Assembly: GCF_000218235.1 (NCBI RefSeq)
Contig: NZ_GL945017.1
Coordinates: forward strand, 1,303,598-1,367,597
Length of the DNA: 64,000 bases
Source of the DNA: Hallella multisaccharivorax DSM 17128
GTDB lineage: Bacteria; Bacteroidota; Bacteroidia; Bacteroidales; Bacteroidaceae
Direction: 5' to 3'
The notes under the pieces were generated by a model, which was not told the origin of the DNA, ran no database searches, and was given only the letters and a program-made list of their open reading frames with translations. Shown piece after piece: positions 51,802-62,153 of this stretch. The position numbers and the translations under genes were made by a program. The stretch's first letter is position 1; every line of letters starts with the position of its first letter.

Positions 51802-54660
51802 ATGGATGAAATGATCAAAGAAGATTTTATCGAAATAAAGGGAGCCAGGGTTAATAACCTGAAGAACATTAGCTTGCGTATTCCACGGAACAAGTTGGTC
51901 GTCATGACGGGAGTGTCAGGCTCTGGCAAGTCAAGTTTAGCCTTTGATACACTTTACGCTGAGGGACAACGGCGGTATGTTGAAAGTCTATCTTCTTATG
52001 CCCGTCAATTTCTGGGCCGGATGAAGAAGCCGGAATGCGATTACATCAAGGGATTGCCACCTGCTATTGCCATTGAGCAGAAGGTCGCTGCACGCAATCC
52101 GAGATCTACTTTGGGGACTTCGACGGAGATTTATGAATACCTTCGCTTGCTTTATGCACGTATAGGACGCACTATCTCTCCTGTTAGTGGGCAAGAGGTA
52201 AAGAAAGATACGGCCCAGGATGTTGTTGACAAGGTGCTGACAATGTCGGAGGGTACAAAGATCATGGTTGTTGCTCCTATCTCACCTACGCCAGATCGTT
52301 CGCTCACACAACAGTTACAGACCTATCAGAGGGAAGGCTATACGCGGGTCCTGGAAAAGGGTGAGGTTCAGCGAATCGAGTATTTGCTGGATGATATGTC
52401 GACGGTATCCGATGAGGATGTTTATCTGGTGATAGACCGTTTGGGTGTTTCTTCGGCTAAAGATGTCGTTTCACGTCTTACGGACTCTGTGGAGACGGCG
52501 ATGTATGAAGGTCATGGAGCATGCCGTATAGTGATAGTTCCGTCGAATATCAGTTATGATTTTTCTTCGAGATTTGAGGCGGACGGCATCACATTTGAGG
52601 TACCAAACGACAATATGTTCTCATTCAATTCACCGGCAGGCGCTTGTTCTATGTGTGAGGGATTTGGCAGTGTCATTGGTATTGATGAACGACTTGTTAT
52701 CCCTAATTCATCCCTCTCTGTATACGATGGTTGCGTGCAATGCTGGCATGGAGAAAAGATGAAAGAATGGCAAGAAGAGTTCTGTCGGCGGGCAAAAGCA
52801 GTTGATTTCCCCATATTTACACCATACTATGAGCTCTCTCGAAAGCAAAAAGACATGCTGTGGCATGGCCTGCCAGGAGATGTGAATGCTAACGGCAGTC
52901 TGAAGGCAAGTGCCGTGTGCATCGATGCTTTCTTTCAAATGGTGAAAGAAAATCAATATAAGATTCAGTATCGTGTGCTGATGAGCCGCTATCGTGGAAA
53001 AACCGTGTGCCCTGTTTGTCATGGTACACGATTGAGAAAGGAGGCTACGTGGGTGAAAATCAATGGAAAGGCCATTACCGATCTCGTAGAAATGCCAATC
53101 AATAGGCTGAAGGAGTGGTTTGATCAGCTTACTCTTACAGAGCACGAACAGCAAGTATCAAAACGCCTGATGGCAGAGATACGGTCGCGATTGACATTCC
53201 TCGTCGAAGTGGGGTTGGGCTATCTTACTCTTGGGCGTAGAGCGAGTACCCTTTCGGGTGGTGAAAGCCAGAGAGCACGTCTAACTACATCGCTTGGCTC
53301 TCCACTTGTGGGTTCCCTTTATATTTTAGATGAGCCAAGCATCGGCCTCCACAGCCGAGATACTGACAGATTGATTCATGTACTTCGGGAGTTACAGCAA
53401 GAAGGAAACACCGTGATTGTAGTAGAACATGACGAGGAAGTGATGCGTTCGGCCGACTGGCTCATTGACATTGGACCTGATGCGGGCAGAAATGGCGGTG
53501 AAATCGTATGTAGTATGATTCCACATCCGCAAGCCGAATCAGCTTCTTCGGAAAAGAGCTTCTGGGATAATGCTGTACGGGAATTTCCCAAAAGCTATAC
53601 AGTAAAGTATCTTGCAGGGGAAGAGCAAATTGCTGTTCCCTCATCTCGTCGGCGTTGGAATCAAAGCATTCTGTTAAAAGGCTGTCGTATGAACAACCTT
53701 AAAGGAGTGGATGCCAGCTTCCCGCTCAATGTGCTCACAGCTGTCACTGGTGTATCGGGCTCAGGAAAGTCAAGTTTGGTGAAGGGTATTCTCTATCCAG
53801 CTTTGAAACGTAGGCTTAATGAAGTGGCTGATCAGCCAGGCGAGTATTCTACAATGGAAGGCGATTGGAATGCCGTGAGGCATGTGGAGTTTGTAGACCA
53901 AAACCCTATAGGCAAGAGCACAAGGTCTAATCCGGCAACTTATTTAAAGGCTTATGACGCTATCCGTCAGGTCTTTGCAGATCAGCCACTTGCCAAGCAG
54001 ATGGGATTCACTCCACAGTATTTCTCATTTAATGCGGAAGGTGGGAGATGCGAAGAGTGTAAAGGTGCCGGTGTCATAACGGTTGAGATGCAGTTCATGG
54101 CCGACCTCACGTTAACCTGTGAGGCATGTCATGGCAAGCGGTTCAAGAAAGAAATACTTGACGTGTTGTATCATGGAAAGAATATTGATGATGTGTTGAA
54201 CATGACCGTAGACGAGGCTATTGAATTCTTTTCAAAATACAAAGAGAAAACGGTTGTAAGTCGTTTGCTTCCTTTGCAGCGGGTGGGAATAGGTTATATT
54301 CAACTTGGACAGAGCTCCTCAACACTCTCCGGGGGTGAGAACCAGCGTGTTAAGCTTGCCTATTTCATCGGTCAGGAGAAGCAGGAACCTACCTTATTTA
54401 TTTTTGATGAGCCGACAACAGGCCTGCATTTCCATGATATTGAGAAGCTCCTTAATGCTTTCAATCAGCTTATCGAACGTGGACACACGGTCTTGGTGAT
54501 AGAACACAATCTTGAAGTGATCAAGAATGCTGACTGGGTCATTGATTTAGGCCCCGATGGAGGTAACGCCGGTGGCAGGATCGTGGCAGAAGGTACCCCG
54601 GAAGACATCGTAAAGAAAGGGGAAAGCATCACTGGCCGATACTTGAAAGATAAGCTTTGA
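51802..54660 (+). CDS. uvrA: Excinuclease ABC subunit A
   Basis: 952 residues. Damage recognition in nucleotide excision repair. Two ABC ATPase modules: Walker [10 protein letters not shown] near both 34 and 650, signatures [11 protein letters not shown] and [11 protein letters not shown], and zinc fingers ([17 protein letters not shown]...CEACHGKRF). The start at 51802 fits the promoter box; the family length is about 940-950. Confidence 0.97.
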   Translation: MDEMIKEDFIEIKGARVNNLKNISLRIPRNKLVVMTGVSGSGKSSLAFDTLYAEGQRRYVESLSSYARQFLGRMKKPECDYIKGLPPAIAIEQKVAARNPRSTLGTSTEIYEYLRLLYARIGRTISPVSGQEVKKDTAQDVVDKVLTMSEGTKIMVVAPISPTPDRSLTQQLQTYQREGYTRVLEKGEVQRIEYLLDDMSTVSDEDVYLVIDRLGVSSAKDVVSRLTDSVETAMYEGHGACRIVIVPSNISYDFSSRFEADGITFEVPNDNMFSFNSPAGACSMCEGFGSVIGIDERLVIPNSSLSVYDGCVQCWHGEKMKEWQEEFCRRAKAVDFPIFTPYYELSRKQKDMLWHGLPGDVNANGSLKASAVCIDAFFQMVKENQYKIQYRVLMSRYRGKTVCPVCHGTRLRKEATWVKINGKAITDLVEMPINRLKEWFDQLTLTEHEQQVSKRLMAEIRSRLTFLVEVGLGYLTLGRRASTLSGGESQRARLTTSLGSPLVGSLYILDEPSIGLHSRDTDRLIHVLRELQQEGNTVIVVEHDEEVMRSADWLIDIGPDAGRNGGEIVCSMIPHPQAESASSEKSFWDNAVREFPKSYTVKYLAGEEQIAVPSSRRRWNQSILLKGCRMNNLKGVDASFPLNVLTAVTGVSGSGKSSLVKGILYPALKRRLNEVADQPGEYSTMEGDWNAVRHVEFVDQNPIGKSTRSNPATYLKAYDAIRQVFADQPLAKQMGFTPQYFSFNAEGGRCEECKGAGVITVEMQFMADLTLTCEACHGKRFKKEILDVLYHGKNIDDVLNMTVDEAIEFFSKYKEKTVVSRLLPLQRVGIGYIQLGQSSSTLSGGENQRVKLAYFIGQEKQEPTLFIFDEPTTGLHFHDIEKLLNAFNQLIERGHTVLVIEHNLEVIKNADWVIDLGPDGGNAGGRIVAEGTPEDIVKKGESITGRYLKDKL

Positions 54661-54718
54661 GGCTGCGTTCTTAATTTTTTTTGTACTATCAATATGAAAA
54701 GTTTCGAGATGTTTTGGC

Positions 54719-54726
54719 TAACTTTG
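54719..54726 (+). promoter_or_regulatory. Promoter -7 box (TAACTTTG) of the MBL hydrolase
   Basis: TAACTTTG, 20 bp upstream of ATG 54747. Confidence 0.7.
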
Positions 54727-54746
54727 TAGTAAAATAATAACAAGTA

Positions 54747-55559
54747 ATGCTACATTTCGTATCTTTTGGCAGTGGAAGCAGCGGTAATTGCAGTATGCTA
54801 TTCACTGATACAGAAGCAGTGGTGATAGATGCTGGAGTAGGGGTAAGGACGCTTAAAAAGTATCTCAAGAGTTATGGCCTCTCTTTGTTTAGTGCAGTTG
54901 GCATCATCATTACCCATGATCATGCCGATCATGTGAGGTCGGTGGGTTGCCTGAGTCAGGATTTTAATTTACCTGTTTTTGCCACATTGAGGGTACATGA
55001 AGGTATAGGTAGAAACTGGAGTGTAAGGAAGAAGATCTCTCCCGATTTAAAGCGCGTTATCATGAAAGACCAGCCTTTTCGGATGGGTGGCTTCCTTATT
55101 ACTGCGTTCGGGGTGCCCCATGACAGTACTGACTGTGTAGGGTATGAAATCCATTATAATGACATCTCGTTTGTGATGATGACTGATATTGGGCATCTAA
55201 CTGATGAGATGAAGAAATATATCTCGCACGCCAACTACCTTGTTATTGAGGCTGACTACGAGCAGCAAATGCTTGAGGCGGGTCCTTATCCTCAACATCT
55301 GAAAGAAAGGATTGCCGGTCCTTACGGCCATCAGAGCAATACAGAATGTGCTGAGGCGTTGGTGGAGTGCGCGACTCCTTCATTGAGGCATGTGTGGTTG
55401 TGTCATCTGAGCGATGAGAACAACCATCCGGACCTTGCCGAGAAATCGGTAAAGCAAATCTTGCGGGGGCATGGCATTGTCGCCGGTGATGATTCGGGGG
55501 CCGATTTCGCTCTTGACGTGTTGAAACGAAAGACGCCCAGCGAAGTCTATATATTGTAA
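54747..55559 (+). CDS. Metallo-beta-lactamase-fold hydrolase (YycJ/WalJ-like)
   Basis: 270 residues. Begins with the family mark SFGSGSSGNCSM and has the metal motif ITHDHADHVRSVG, D151-type ligand in MMTDIGHLT, and LCHLSDENNHP near the C-terminus. WalJ relatives are likely DNA-processing nucleases; the substrate here is not shown. Confidence 0.88.
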   Translation: MLHFVSFGSGSSGNCSMLFTDTEAVVIDAGVGVRTLKKYLKSYGLSLFSAVGIIITHDHADHVRSVGCLSQDFNLPVFATLRVHEGIGRNWSVRKKISPDLKRVIMKDQPFRMGGFLITAFGVPHDSTDCVGYEIHYNDISFVMMTDIGHLTDEMKKYISHANYLVIEADYEQQMLEAGPYPQHLKERIAGPYGHQSNTECAEALVECATPSLRHVWLCHLSDENNHPDLAEKSVKQILRGHGIVAGDDSGADFALDVLKRKTPSEVYIL

Positions 55560-55621
55560 TCACTGCGCTCCTGTTACTAATATATAACTGATCCCACATA
55601 TTATCAAATCATCTTTATAAC

Positions 55622-56704
55622 ATGGACAAACACCTATTGTTTCTCTTTTTTATGATGCTCATTGGAATCCACGCGTCTGCTTCTGATGAGATTCGTCTCG
55701 TTGTCGGCACTTATACAGGCAGTGGGAGCAAGGGTATCTATTCCTATTCTTTTAACCAATCCACCGGAGACGCCGTACCGCTCGATTCCTTGGCACTTAC
55801 CAATCCTTCATATCTCACACCTTCCAGAGATGGCCGGTTCATTTATGTTGTCTCTGAAAATAATGACAATACGGCGGCACTGAGTGCTATTCAGTTCGAT
55901 AAGGCTACTGGTGGAATGACTCTGCTCAATTCACAACTCACCGGCGGCGAGGATCCTTGCTATGTAGATGTCAATGGACAATTGGCATTGACAGCTAACT
56001 ATTCAGGTGGGAGCATGAGTGTGTTCCCGATTCTTGCCAATGGGCGACTTGGAGCCCGCACACAGCTTTTCCGTGGTCATGTAGGCGGCCCTGACAAAAA
56101 CAGACAGGCAACGGCTCATGTCCATTGTATCAGATTCTTTGGCAAAGACAATGTTTTCGTAACAGACTTCAGCGCTGATCAAATATTGGGTTTCAAACGT
56201 ATTGGGACTAAGCTCATCCCTTTGGGCGTGATTGGTAAAGCCGACCGTGATTCGGGTTCACGTCATTTAGAGTTCTCTCATGATGGACGCTTTGTTTATC
56301 TCATCAGCGAGCTGTCTGGCAATGTCACTGTTTTCCATTGTCGGAAGGGAAAGCTGACGAAGCGGCAGGTGATAGCTTCTGATACAGTGGGCGCGCGTGG
56401 AGCTGCCGATATCCACCTGTCACCTGATGGCCGTTACCTCTATTCCAGTAACCGATTAAAGGCTGATGGTATCACAATCTTTAAGGTGAATTCTAAGGAC
56501 GGGACATTGACACGGACAGGTTATCAGCCAACAGGTATCCATCCCCGAAACTTTAATATCACTCCAAACGGGCGGTTCTTGCTCGTGGCGTGCCGTGACA
56601 GTAATCTCATTCAAGTGTTCGCAATAGACTCCAACACGGGCTTACTTACGGATATGCATAAAGATATACACTTGGGCAAGCCTGTCTGTGTGAAGTTTAT
56701 TTGA
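55622..56704 (+). CDS. Lactonase-family beta-propeller protein (6-phosphogluconolactonase-like)
   Basis: 360 residues. A signal peptide (about 1-20, HASA|SDE) is followed by a seven-bladed propeller with repeats such as NPSYLTPSRDGRFIYVVSE and DIHLSPDGRYLYSSNRL. It matches the YbhE/Pgl lactonase family, but the exported form makes a cytoplasmic pentose phosphate role doubtful. It lies 62 bp after the MBL gene. Confidence 0.85.
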   Translation: MDKHLLFLFFMMLIGIHASASDEIRLVVGTYTGSGSKGIYSYSFNQSTGDAVPLDSLALTNPSYLTPSRDGRFIYVVSENNDNTAALSAIQFDKATGGMTLLNSQLTGGEDPCYVDVNGQLALTANYSGGSMSVFPILANGRLGARTQLFRGHVGGPDKNRQATAHVHCIRFFGKDNVFVTDFSADQILGFKRIGTKLIPLGVIGKADRDSGSRHLEFSHDGRFVYLISELSGNVTVFHCRKGKLTKRQVIASDTVGARGAADIHLSPDGRYLYSSNRLKADGITIFKVNSKDGTLTRTGYQPTGIHPRNFNITPNGRFLLVACRDSNLIQVFAIDSNTGLLTDMHKDIHLGKPVCVKFI

Positions 56705-56721
56705 GACTGAAGTCAGGCTGT

Positions 56722-56871
56722 GTTGCCTGTCAGGATGTCTTATGGATACGCACACAGTCGGGCTCCGTGATCCTCGCAGCTCTTGATGGAGTCTTTACCA
56801 GCAATCTGTCCATTCTCTTCATACAGGGAGTACTTGCTATACTGGCTTTTGCACTCAGCTTTCTGAGTTAG
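56722..56871 (+). pseudogene. Possible C-terminal remnant of a membrane transporter
   Basis: An open frame ending TAG at 56871 reads SGSVILAALDGVFTSNLSI then LFIQGVLAILAFALSFLS. This looks like the last helix and tail of an MFS-type exporter. No upstream part is present; pgl ends 18 bp before. Confidence 0.4.
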
Positions 56872-56909
56872 TAGTTGGTAATAGGAAGTTATTCTCATTT
56901 CTCCTTTCA

Positions 56910-57019
56910 TTCAATGCGTCTACACCATAAAGGCAATGCGATTACACCATAAAGGCAATGCGATTACACCGTAAAGGCAATGCGATTACACTGTAAAGGC
57001 AATGCGGTTACACTTTACT
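56910..57019 (-). repeat. 22-bp tandem array C, five units, inverted orientation
   Basis: Units at 56910, 56932, 56954, 56976 and 56998; on the minus strand they read TTTACGGTGTAATCGCATTG + CC, the same as array B. The outer units again diverge. It lies between two convergent genes. Confidence 0.95.
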
Positions 57020-57042
57020 CTCCGGGTGAATACACTACAACC

Positions 57043-57624
57043 TTATTTGACGATGACCTTCACGTGCTGATAGCCCATCGTATGAAGAAGTGTTGACACC
57101 TGTTGCTGCGCGTTTGTCTCTGCCTTCCTGATATTGTCTGTTGTTAGACAGCGTTGTCTCATGCGTCTGATAGCCTTTCTTGTGAGTGCGGCTCTGTCGG
57201 CCTCTGTCCATGAGCCGTCCTCAATAAAGGATCGTGTGCGCGCTTCGTCGATAAAACGCTCATCAAGGAGCTGAATGGGTGGAAGCTTGACGATGATGGT
57301 GTCGTGGTCTGTCGTGATGAAGTCCTTCTTGGCTCTGCTTAGGTCAGCGCCGAGTCGGAGAGTGCCGTAATAGATGCGTGAGAGTTCATAGTCTCCGAAC
57401 AGTCCATGGCGGACAGTATCGACAATCTCCTCGTCACTGATGGTCAAGAACTCCCATTGACCAATATCTTTGATGTGTACAATCTCAACGGGAGTAGGAC
57501 TGATCTGCCCGCTGTTGCCTATGCTGATCAATGGTTTCCTGTGAAGAAAGAACGCAAGGATCAACACGAGGACTAAGACGGCAGAAACGATGGCGGTTGT
57601 CGCCACGATACTTTTTTTCCTCAT
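57043..57624 (-). CDS. DUF4230 membrane-anchored protein
   Basis: 193 residues. An N-terminal membrane helix (about 7-27), then the DUF4230 region with ELSRIYYGTLRLGADLSRAK and TTDHDTIIVKLPPIQLLD. Function unknown. It is the second of two adjacent DUF4230 genes (6 bp gap). Confidence 0.85.
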   Translation of the reverse strand: MRKKSIVATTAIVSAVLVLVLILAFFLHRKPLISIGNSGQISPTPVEIVHIKDIGQWEFLTISDEEIVDTVRHGLFGDYELSRIYYGTLRLGADLSRAKKDFITTDHDTIIVKLPPIQLLDERFIDEARTRSFIEDGSWTEADRAALTRKAIRRMRQRCLTTDNIRKAETNAQQQVSTLLHTMGYQHVKVIVK

Positions 57625-57630
57625 GCTTTA

Positions 57631-58305
57631 TTAATTGAGTTGTCGGATAAGCGAGTTGTAGTCTTGTTGGGTGAAATCTTTGCGGAAGGTGACAGTGATC
57701 TGGCTTTCGTTAAAGCCCAGTTTCTCTGCTGCCGGTACAATGAGTCTTGTTGCACTGGCCTGTGCATCCTTGATGATTCCGGTATGTGAGAGACTTGAGA
57801 GAATGCTTCTTCGTCCTTGTTGCTGAATAGCGGTGATCTCGTTGTCGGTGAAATCGTGTCTCAGCAGCCCCACTTTCTGCTTTACGCCTTTGTGGTCAAT
57901 TTCTGTTGCCGTGAGAGTTATCTCGGGGTCAGGAAGGACAATTTCGATCTGTTCCCCCTGCCTTTTGATGTCTGATGGCTTTATTTTGGATAAGTCGATA
58001 CAGGCCTTTGCCGTGGCGGAAACAGGGATGGCAATGCGTCTGTCGCTCAGAGGCATGGCAAAGCGTATGTGGTGGTTCAGAAAATGACCATCGATAGTCG
58101 TGGTATCGTTGTAAACCAGGATTTTCCGCAGCTCATACTGTGAAGTGTACAGTTTAGAGCAAGCTGAAATGCTTGTTACCAGCAGTTGGATGGAGTCAGT
58201 CTGAGTCTCTCTTCGTGTGCCGGACAAATGATTTCTGTTGCATGAGGCAATCATGGCTAACAGTGGCAGGCAGAGACACAGGGCTTGTCTGATCGAGTTC
58301 TTCAT
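57631..58305 (-). CDS. DUF4230 lipoprotein
   Basis: 224 residues. Lipoprotein signal with C22-type site (LLAMIASC|NRNHLSG). The body shares the DUF4230 pattern with the next gene (KLYTSQYELRKILVYND; IEIVLPDPEITL). TAACTTTG promoter at 58329-58336. The pair probably acts together in the envelope. Confidence 0.83.
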   Translation of the reverse strand: MKNSIRQALCLCLPLLAMIASCNRNHLSGTRRETQTDSIQLLVTSISACSKLYTSQYELRKILVYNDTTTIDGHFLNHHIRFAMPLSDRRIAIPVSATAKACIDLSKIKPSDIKRQGEQIEIVLPDPEITLTATEIDHKGVKQKVGLLRHDFTDNEITAIQQQGRRSILSSLSHTGIIKDAQASATRLIVPAAEKLGFNESQITVTFRKDFTQQDYNSLIRQLN

Positions 58306-58328
58306 GTTTTTTTGTAATATTATTACCG

Positions 58329-58336
58329 CAAAGTTA
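58329..58336 (-). promoter_or_regulatory. DUF4230 operon promoter -7 box (TAACTTTG)
   Basis: Minus strand TAACTTTG, 23 bp upstream of ATG 58305; divergent from 58358-58365. Confidence 0.7.
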
Positions 58337-58357
58337 AAAAATAATCTACATTTTTAT

Positions 58358-58365
58358 TACCTTTG
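58358..58365 (+). promoter_or_regulatory. Promoter -7 box (TACCTTTG) of the DUF4738-like lipoprotein
   Basis: TACCTTTG, 36 bp upstream of ATG 58402. Confidence 0.65.
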
Positions 58366-58401
58366 CGAATAATTTATTTATACTGAATCCGAAAAGAGCC
58401 G

Positions 58402-58935
58402 ATGAAGAAAGTCTTACTGTATAGTCTGTTGCCAATGCTTTTTATTGGAGCTACGTCGTGTAAGGAGAAGAGACAGAGTGATATCATCATCGCACGTAAG
58501 CCGGTGGTCATTAAGAAGAGCAGACCGCAGGTGATAGGTGATGCGGTGAGAAACACCCGTATCAATTGGGTGGGAGGCACGTACACGGTACGAGTTACCG
58601 TCAGGTGCGATACGTCCCTTCCTCTGGCTTCCGATGGAGATACCAAGTACTACGACAACCGAGTCAACATCCATATCAGCCGTTCAGACGGTTCATCATT
58701 CTTTGACCGGACATTTACAAAGTCGGACTTTAGTGGATATGTTGACAAGGCTTATTTTGAGGACGGTGCTTTGTTGGGGATCGTCTTCAACAAGGTTGAA
58801 GGCGAGTCACTGAAATTTGCTGCAAGCATTGGCAATCCAGACAGGTCCAGCGACGAGTTTGTTCCTTTGGAAATTGTCGTCAGCCATTTAGGCGGATTGT
58901 CTATACAAAAAAGTTCGGATATGGACAACGAGTGA
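58402..58935 (+). CDS. DUF4738-like lipoprotein
   Basis: 177 residues. Lipoprotein signal with C20 (FIGATSC|KEKRQ). A small beta-rich domain follows (GGTYTVRVTVRCDTSLP, YYDNRVNIHISRSDGSSFFDRTFTK). It resembles Bacteroidota DUF4738 lipoproteins, an assignment from memory. Role unknown. Confidence 0.7.
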   Translation: MKKVLLYSLLPMLFIGATSCKEKRQSDIIIARKPVVIKKSRPQVIGDAVRNTRINWVGGTYTVRVTVRCDTSLPLASDGDTKYYDNRVNIHISRSDGSSFFDRTFTKSDFSGYVDKAYFEDGALLGIVFNKVEGESLKFAASIGNPDRSSDEFVPLEIVVSHLGGLSIQKSSDMDNE

Positions 58936-58953
58936 TCTCATTGTCCATATCCG

Positions 58954-59343
58954 TTATCTGTCGGGAAAGGATAGAATCTGATATGCTTTCTCAAAGCTCT
59001 TGGGATGCTTGCCTATGAGGCAAATATTGACCAGACAGTTGGCAAGCATTTCTGCGTCATTGAGGTCCACACCTCTGTCGCGACTTAAGTTCTTACCTAT
59101 AATCACATCCCATGAGGCATCAAAATCGCGGTCTTCTGCACCTACATATTGTTCGTTTTCAGAAGAGCCTTTCATCAGTTTGTATTTAATGCCCTTCTTG
59201 GATGGTACCGGTGTCATTTCCAAAAGCATGTCCCAAGCCTTACGCAGTTGCGGGCGAAATTTCCCCGTACCGGGAAACATGTCGACAACGACGGGCATAA
59301 TCTCATCAAACTCATAGGCTTGGAGCAAATCGTAAAGCCGCAT
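58954..59343 (-). CDS. Small conserved hypothetical protein
   Basis: 129 residues, mostly helical, no signal peptide, no recognised motif. It carries a C-terminal NCLVNICLIGKHP helix. It is 22 bp downstream of ribH on the same strand and may be co-transcribed. Confidence 0.7.
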   Translation of the reverse strand: MRLYDLLQAYEFDEIMPVVVDMFPGTGKFRPQLRKAWDMLLEMTPVPSKKGIKYKLMKGSSENEQYVGAEDRDFDASWDVIIGKNLSRDRGVDLNDAEMLANCLVNICLIGKHPKSFEKAYQILSFPDR

Positions 59344-59365
59344 ATGATCTGATAATAAAGTTAAC

Positions 59366-59839
59366 CTAAAACTTTGCCATCATGATGGCGTCAGCAGCGC
59401 ACTCTTCCCCTTTATTGCCTAATTTGCCTCCGCTTCTGTCTTCAGCCTGTTGCTGGTTATCGGTAGTAAGTAAACCGTAGATGACGGGGATGTTTTGTGT
59501 GGCATTGAGATGAGCAATGCCGTAGGTGACTCCTTGGCAGATGTAATCAAAGTGGGGTGTTTCTCCGCGGATGACGCTTCCCAAGATGATGATAGCATCA
59601 AATCCATCGTTCTTTGACATTTGCTGGGCACCATAAATCAGCTCGAAGCTTCCCGGCACATGCTTGATATGGATGTTTTCGGGAAGAGCGCCGTGCTTCT
59701 CAAGAGTGTCGACAGCACCCTTAAGAAGCGATCCGGTGATTTCGTGGTTCCAGTCGGAGACCACAATCCCAAAGTTCATGTTGCTTGCGTCAGGAATATC
59801 GACGGGATGGAAGTCTGCAAGATGAAGAGCTGTTGCCAT
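59366..59839 (-). CDS. ribH: 6,7-dimethyl-8-ribityllumazine synthase
   Basis: 157 residues. Penultimate step of riboflavin synthesis. Marks: [11 protein letters not shown] near the start, [32 protein letters not shown] with the phosphate-binding GETPHFD, and [21 protein letters not shown]. It starts 2 bp after the YfgM-like gene stop. Confidence 0.96.
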   Translation of the reverse strand: MATALHLADFHPVDIPDASNMNFGIVVSDWNHEITGSLLKGAVDTLEKHGALPENIHIKHVPGSFELIYGAQQMSKNDGFDAIIILGSVIRGETPHFDYICQGVTYGIAHLNATQNIPVIYGLLTTDNQQQAEDRSGGKLGNKGEECAADAIMMAKF

Positions 59840-59841
59840 AT

Positions 59842-60534
59842 TTATTTTGTTGTCCTCTCAATGTACTTGTCAATGTCATTGCTCTGAACTAAAGCAGAGT
59901 TGACGTACTTCTTCTTGATGTCTTGATAGATCTTATTGGCCTCGTCGGTCTTGTTTTGAGACTCAAGAAGCTCACCGGCCTGAAGCAGGAAAGTGGGTGA
60001 GAGACTGTTGTTGGTACTGTTGTCTGCCTTGCTGTCTGCCTTGCTTGCAGCATTCTTCAAGGTGCTGATGGCTTTGTCAATCTGGCCCACATGGGCATAG
60101 GCATTGCCTAAAGCCTCGATAGCGGCAGGGCTTACCATGGCATCGCCTTTAGGAGAATAGCTCTCAAGGTATTTGACAGCATCCTGCCATTTGCCAAGAT
60201 TAGCATAACAGAGGCCTGCATAGAGATTGGCAAGATTTCCGGCATCCGTACTGCTATAATCGTCGGCGATCTTCACGAACCCTGTATAGCCTGCGCCATC
60301 GCCATTGAGAGCCTTGTCAAACTGGTCGGCGTTGAAATACTCCTGACCACGTGCCAAAGCCGTACTTGCCTTTTCTTGACGTGGCCGGCCGATGAATTGC
60401 TGATAGCAGAGCACGCCTGCCACGACGACAATGATGGCGATAATAACGCCACTGATCATCTTTTTGTTTCTCTCGAAAAATGCTTCCGATTTCACGGCTG
60501 CATCAAAAGTCTCCTTTTCGTTGTTGTTTGCCAT
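59842..60534 (-). CDS. TPR membrane protein, YfgM-like
   Basis: 230 residues. One membrane helix (about 27-47, [19 protein letters not shown]) followed by TPR-type helices ([26 protein letters not shown]; [21 protein letters not shown]). Such proteins assist periplasmic protein quality control. TAATTTTG promoter at 60620-60627; heads the operon with ribH. Confidence 0.85.
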   Translation of the reverse strand: MANNNEKETFDAAVKSEAFFERNKKMISGVIIAIIVVVAGVLCYQQFIGRPRQEKASTALARGQEYFNADQFDKALNGDGAGYTGFVKIADDYSSTDAGNLANLYAGLCYANLGKWQDAVKYLESYSPKGDAMVSPAAIEALGNAYAHVGQIDKAISTLKNAASKADSKADNSTNNSLSPTFLLQAGELLESQNKTDEANKIYQDIKKKYVNSALVQSNDIDKYIERTTK

Positions 60535-60619
60535 TATTGTTTACTTGTTGTTTTTCGTGTTATGTTCTTGTTTCTGCACTCTCCTTTTCGGTAATTTGCC
60601 GCTATTGCATATTGCGTGG

Positions 60620-60627
60620 CAAAATTA
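60620..60627 (-). promoter_or_regulatory. Promoter -7 box (TAATTTTG) of the YfgM-like-ribH operon
   Basis: Minus strand TAATTTTG, 85 bp upstream of ATG 60534. Confidence 0.65.
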
Positions 60628-60713
60628 GTCATTTTTGTTCAAACATTGAAATTTATAAGATTCTTTTTTTCATTTTGCCATATAAAAGGTAAGGTTTTTC
60701 CGACTATTTGCGC

Positions 60714-60721
60714 TAACTTTG
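60714..60721 (+). promoter_or_regulatory. recF promoter -7 box (TAACTTTG)
   Basis: TAACTTTG ends 9 bp before ATG 60731, so the recF message has at most a few leader bases. Rules out the TTG at 60719. Confidence 0.7.
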
Positions 60722-60730
60722 TCGACAGTT

Positions 60731-61834
60731 ATGATACTACAGAGACTTTCAATCATCAATTATAAAAACATTCGTCAGGCAGACATTGAGCTTTCACGAA
60801 AACTGAATTGTTTCGTCGGCAGCAATGGAGAGGGGAAGACCAATCTCCTGGATGCCGTTTATTATTTGTCGTTTTGCCACAGTTGTTTTTCCAATCTCGA
60901 CAGTATGGTGATCAATCATGAACGGGACTTCTTCGTTATAGAAGGCAAATACCTTACGGAATCAGGGGCCGCGGAGCATGTCTATGCAGGAATGAAGCGT
61001 GGACGGCATAAGCATTTCCGACGGAATGGCAAGGAGTATAAGAAATTGTCTCAGCATATCGGCTTGATTCCGCTTGTTTTTGTCTCACCCTCAGACAACA
61101 CCTTGGTGACCGGTGGAGGAGATGAGCGGAGACGCTTGCTGGATGTGGTGATTTCACAACTTGATCCCACTTACATTGAGGCATTGAATCGATACAACAA
61201 GGCCTTGCAGCAGCGAAACGCTCTCCTGAAAGCGGAGCAAGGGTTTGACTTAACTCTCATGCAGCTTTTAGAGGAGGAAATGGCATGCCAGGGCGAAATC
61301 GTGTTCGGAAAACGAAATGAGCTGATAGAAAACGTTGTGCCGGATTTCCAAAATGTATATACCCGTATATCCGGCGGCCGTGAACAGGTGTCTTTGAAGT
61401 ATGTCTCTCATTGTCAACGTGGTCCATTGCTTGAAGTCATTCAGCATGACAGAGCGAAGGATGTGGCAGTGGGATATAGTCTGCATGGCGTTCATCGTGA
61501 CGATCTTGAGATGCTGATAGATGGTTATCCCATTCGGAGAGAGGGAAGCCAGGGACAGACAAAGACTTATGTTCTTGCGTTGAAACTTGCGGTGTTTACC
61601 TTCCTGCGCCGCACATTCAGTGAGAAAACTCCACTTTTGCTCTTAGATGATATTTTTGACAAATTAGATGTTGAGCGGGTAGAGCAGATCATCCGCCTCG
61701 TGGCAGACAAGGGCTTCGGGCAGATTTTCATTACAGATACCAACCGAGAGCATCTGGACAAGATATTGAGTCATTCTGCGAACGAATATAAAGTGTTTGA
61801 TGTGAATGAGGGAGAGGTAACAGAAAGGAACTAA
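60731..61834 (+). CDS. recF: DNA replication and repair protein RecF
   Basis: 367 residues. Walker A GSNGEGKT (30-37), ABC signature region EGSQGQTKTYVLALKLA near 273, Walker B LLLLDDIFDKLD near 303. It loads RecA at gaps with RecO and RecR. It is followed after 11 bp by the DciA-like gene. Confidence 0.96.
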   Translation: MILQRLSIINYKNIRQADIELSRKLNCFVGSNGEGKTNLLDAVYYLSFCHSCFSNLDSMVINHERDFFVIEGKYLTESGAAEHVYAGMKRGRHKHFRRNGKEYKKLSQHIGLIPLVFVSPSDNTLVTGGGDERRRLLDVVISQLDPTYIEALNRYNKALQQRNALLKAEQGFDLTLMQLLEEEMACQGEIVFGKRNELIENVVPDFQNVYTRISGGREQVSLKYVSHCQRGPLLEVIQHDRAKDVAVGYSLHGVHRDDLEMLIDGYPIRREGSQGQTKTYVLALKLAVFTFLRRTFSEKTPLLLLDDIFDKLDVERVEQIIRLVADKGFGQIFITDTNREHLDKILSHSANEYKVFDVNEGEVTERN

Positions 61835-61845
61835 ATGACGGAGTT

Positions 61846-62136
61846 ATGTTTAGACGCAATGTGAGGTCTTTGGATGATTTATTACAACAATTCATCCGTG
61901 ATGAAGGTCTGGAGACGCCGCTTCTTCAAAAACGCATTATGGATGCTTGGGAGCAAGTGACCGGCAAGATGGTTGCGGATTATACGGAAGAAAAGCACAT
62001 AAAGAATCAGGTATTACATGTGAAAATAACAAATCCTGCTTTAAGGCAGGATTTAAGTATGATGAGGTCCCAACTTACACGACGCCTCAATGAGGCAGTG
62101 GGAGGAATGGTAATCTCAGATGTCCGCGTGCACTGA
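61846..62136 (+). CDS. DUF721/DciA-like protein
   Basis: 96 residues. DUF721 pattern: ...LQKRIMDAWEQVTGKMVADYTE and VLHVKITNPALRQDLSMM, then LTRRLNEAVG. DciA relatives load the replicative helicase; its place behind recF fits replication work. Confidence 0.85.
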   Translation: MFRRNVRSLDDLLQQFIRDEGLETPLLQKRIMDAWEQVTGKMVADYTEEKHIKNQVLHVKITNPALRQDLSMMRSQLTRRLNEAVGGMVISDVRVH

Positions 62137-62153
62137 ACTGTCTGCCCGGCTTC

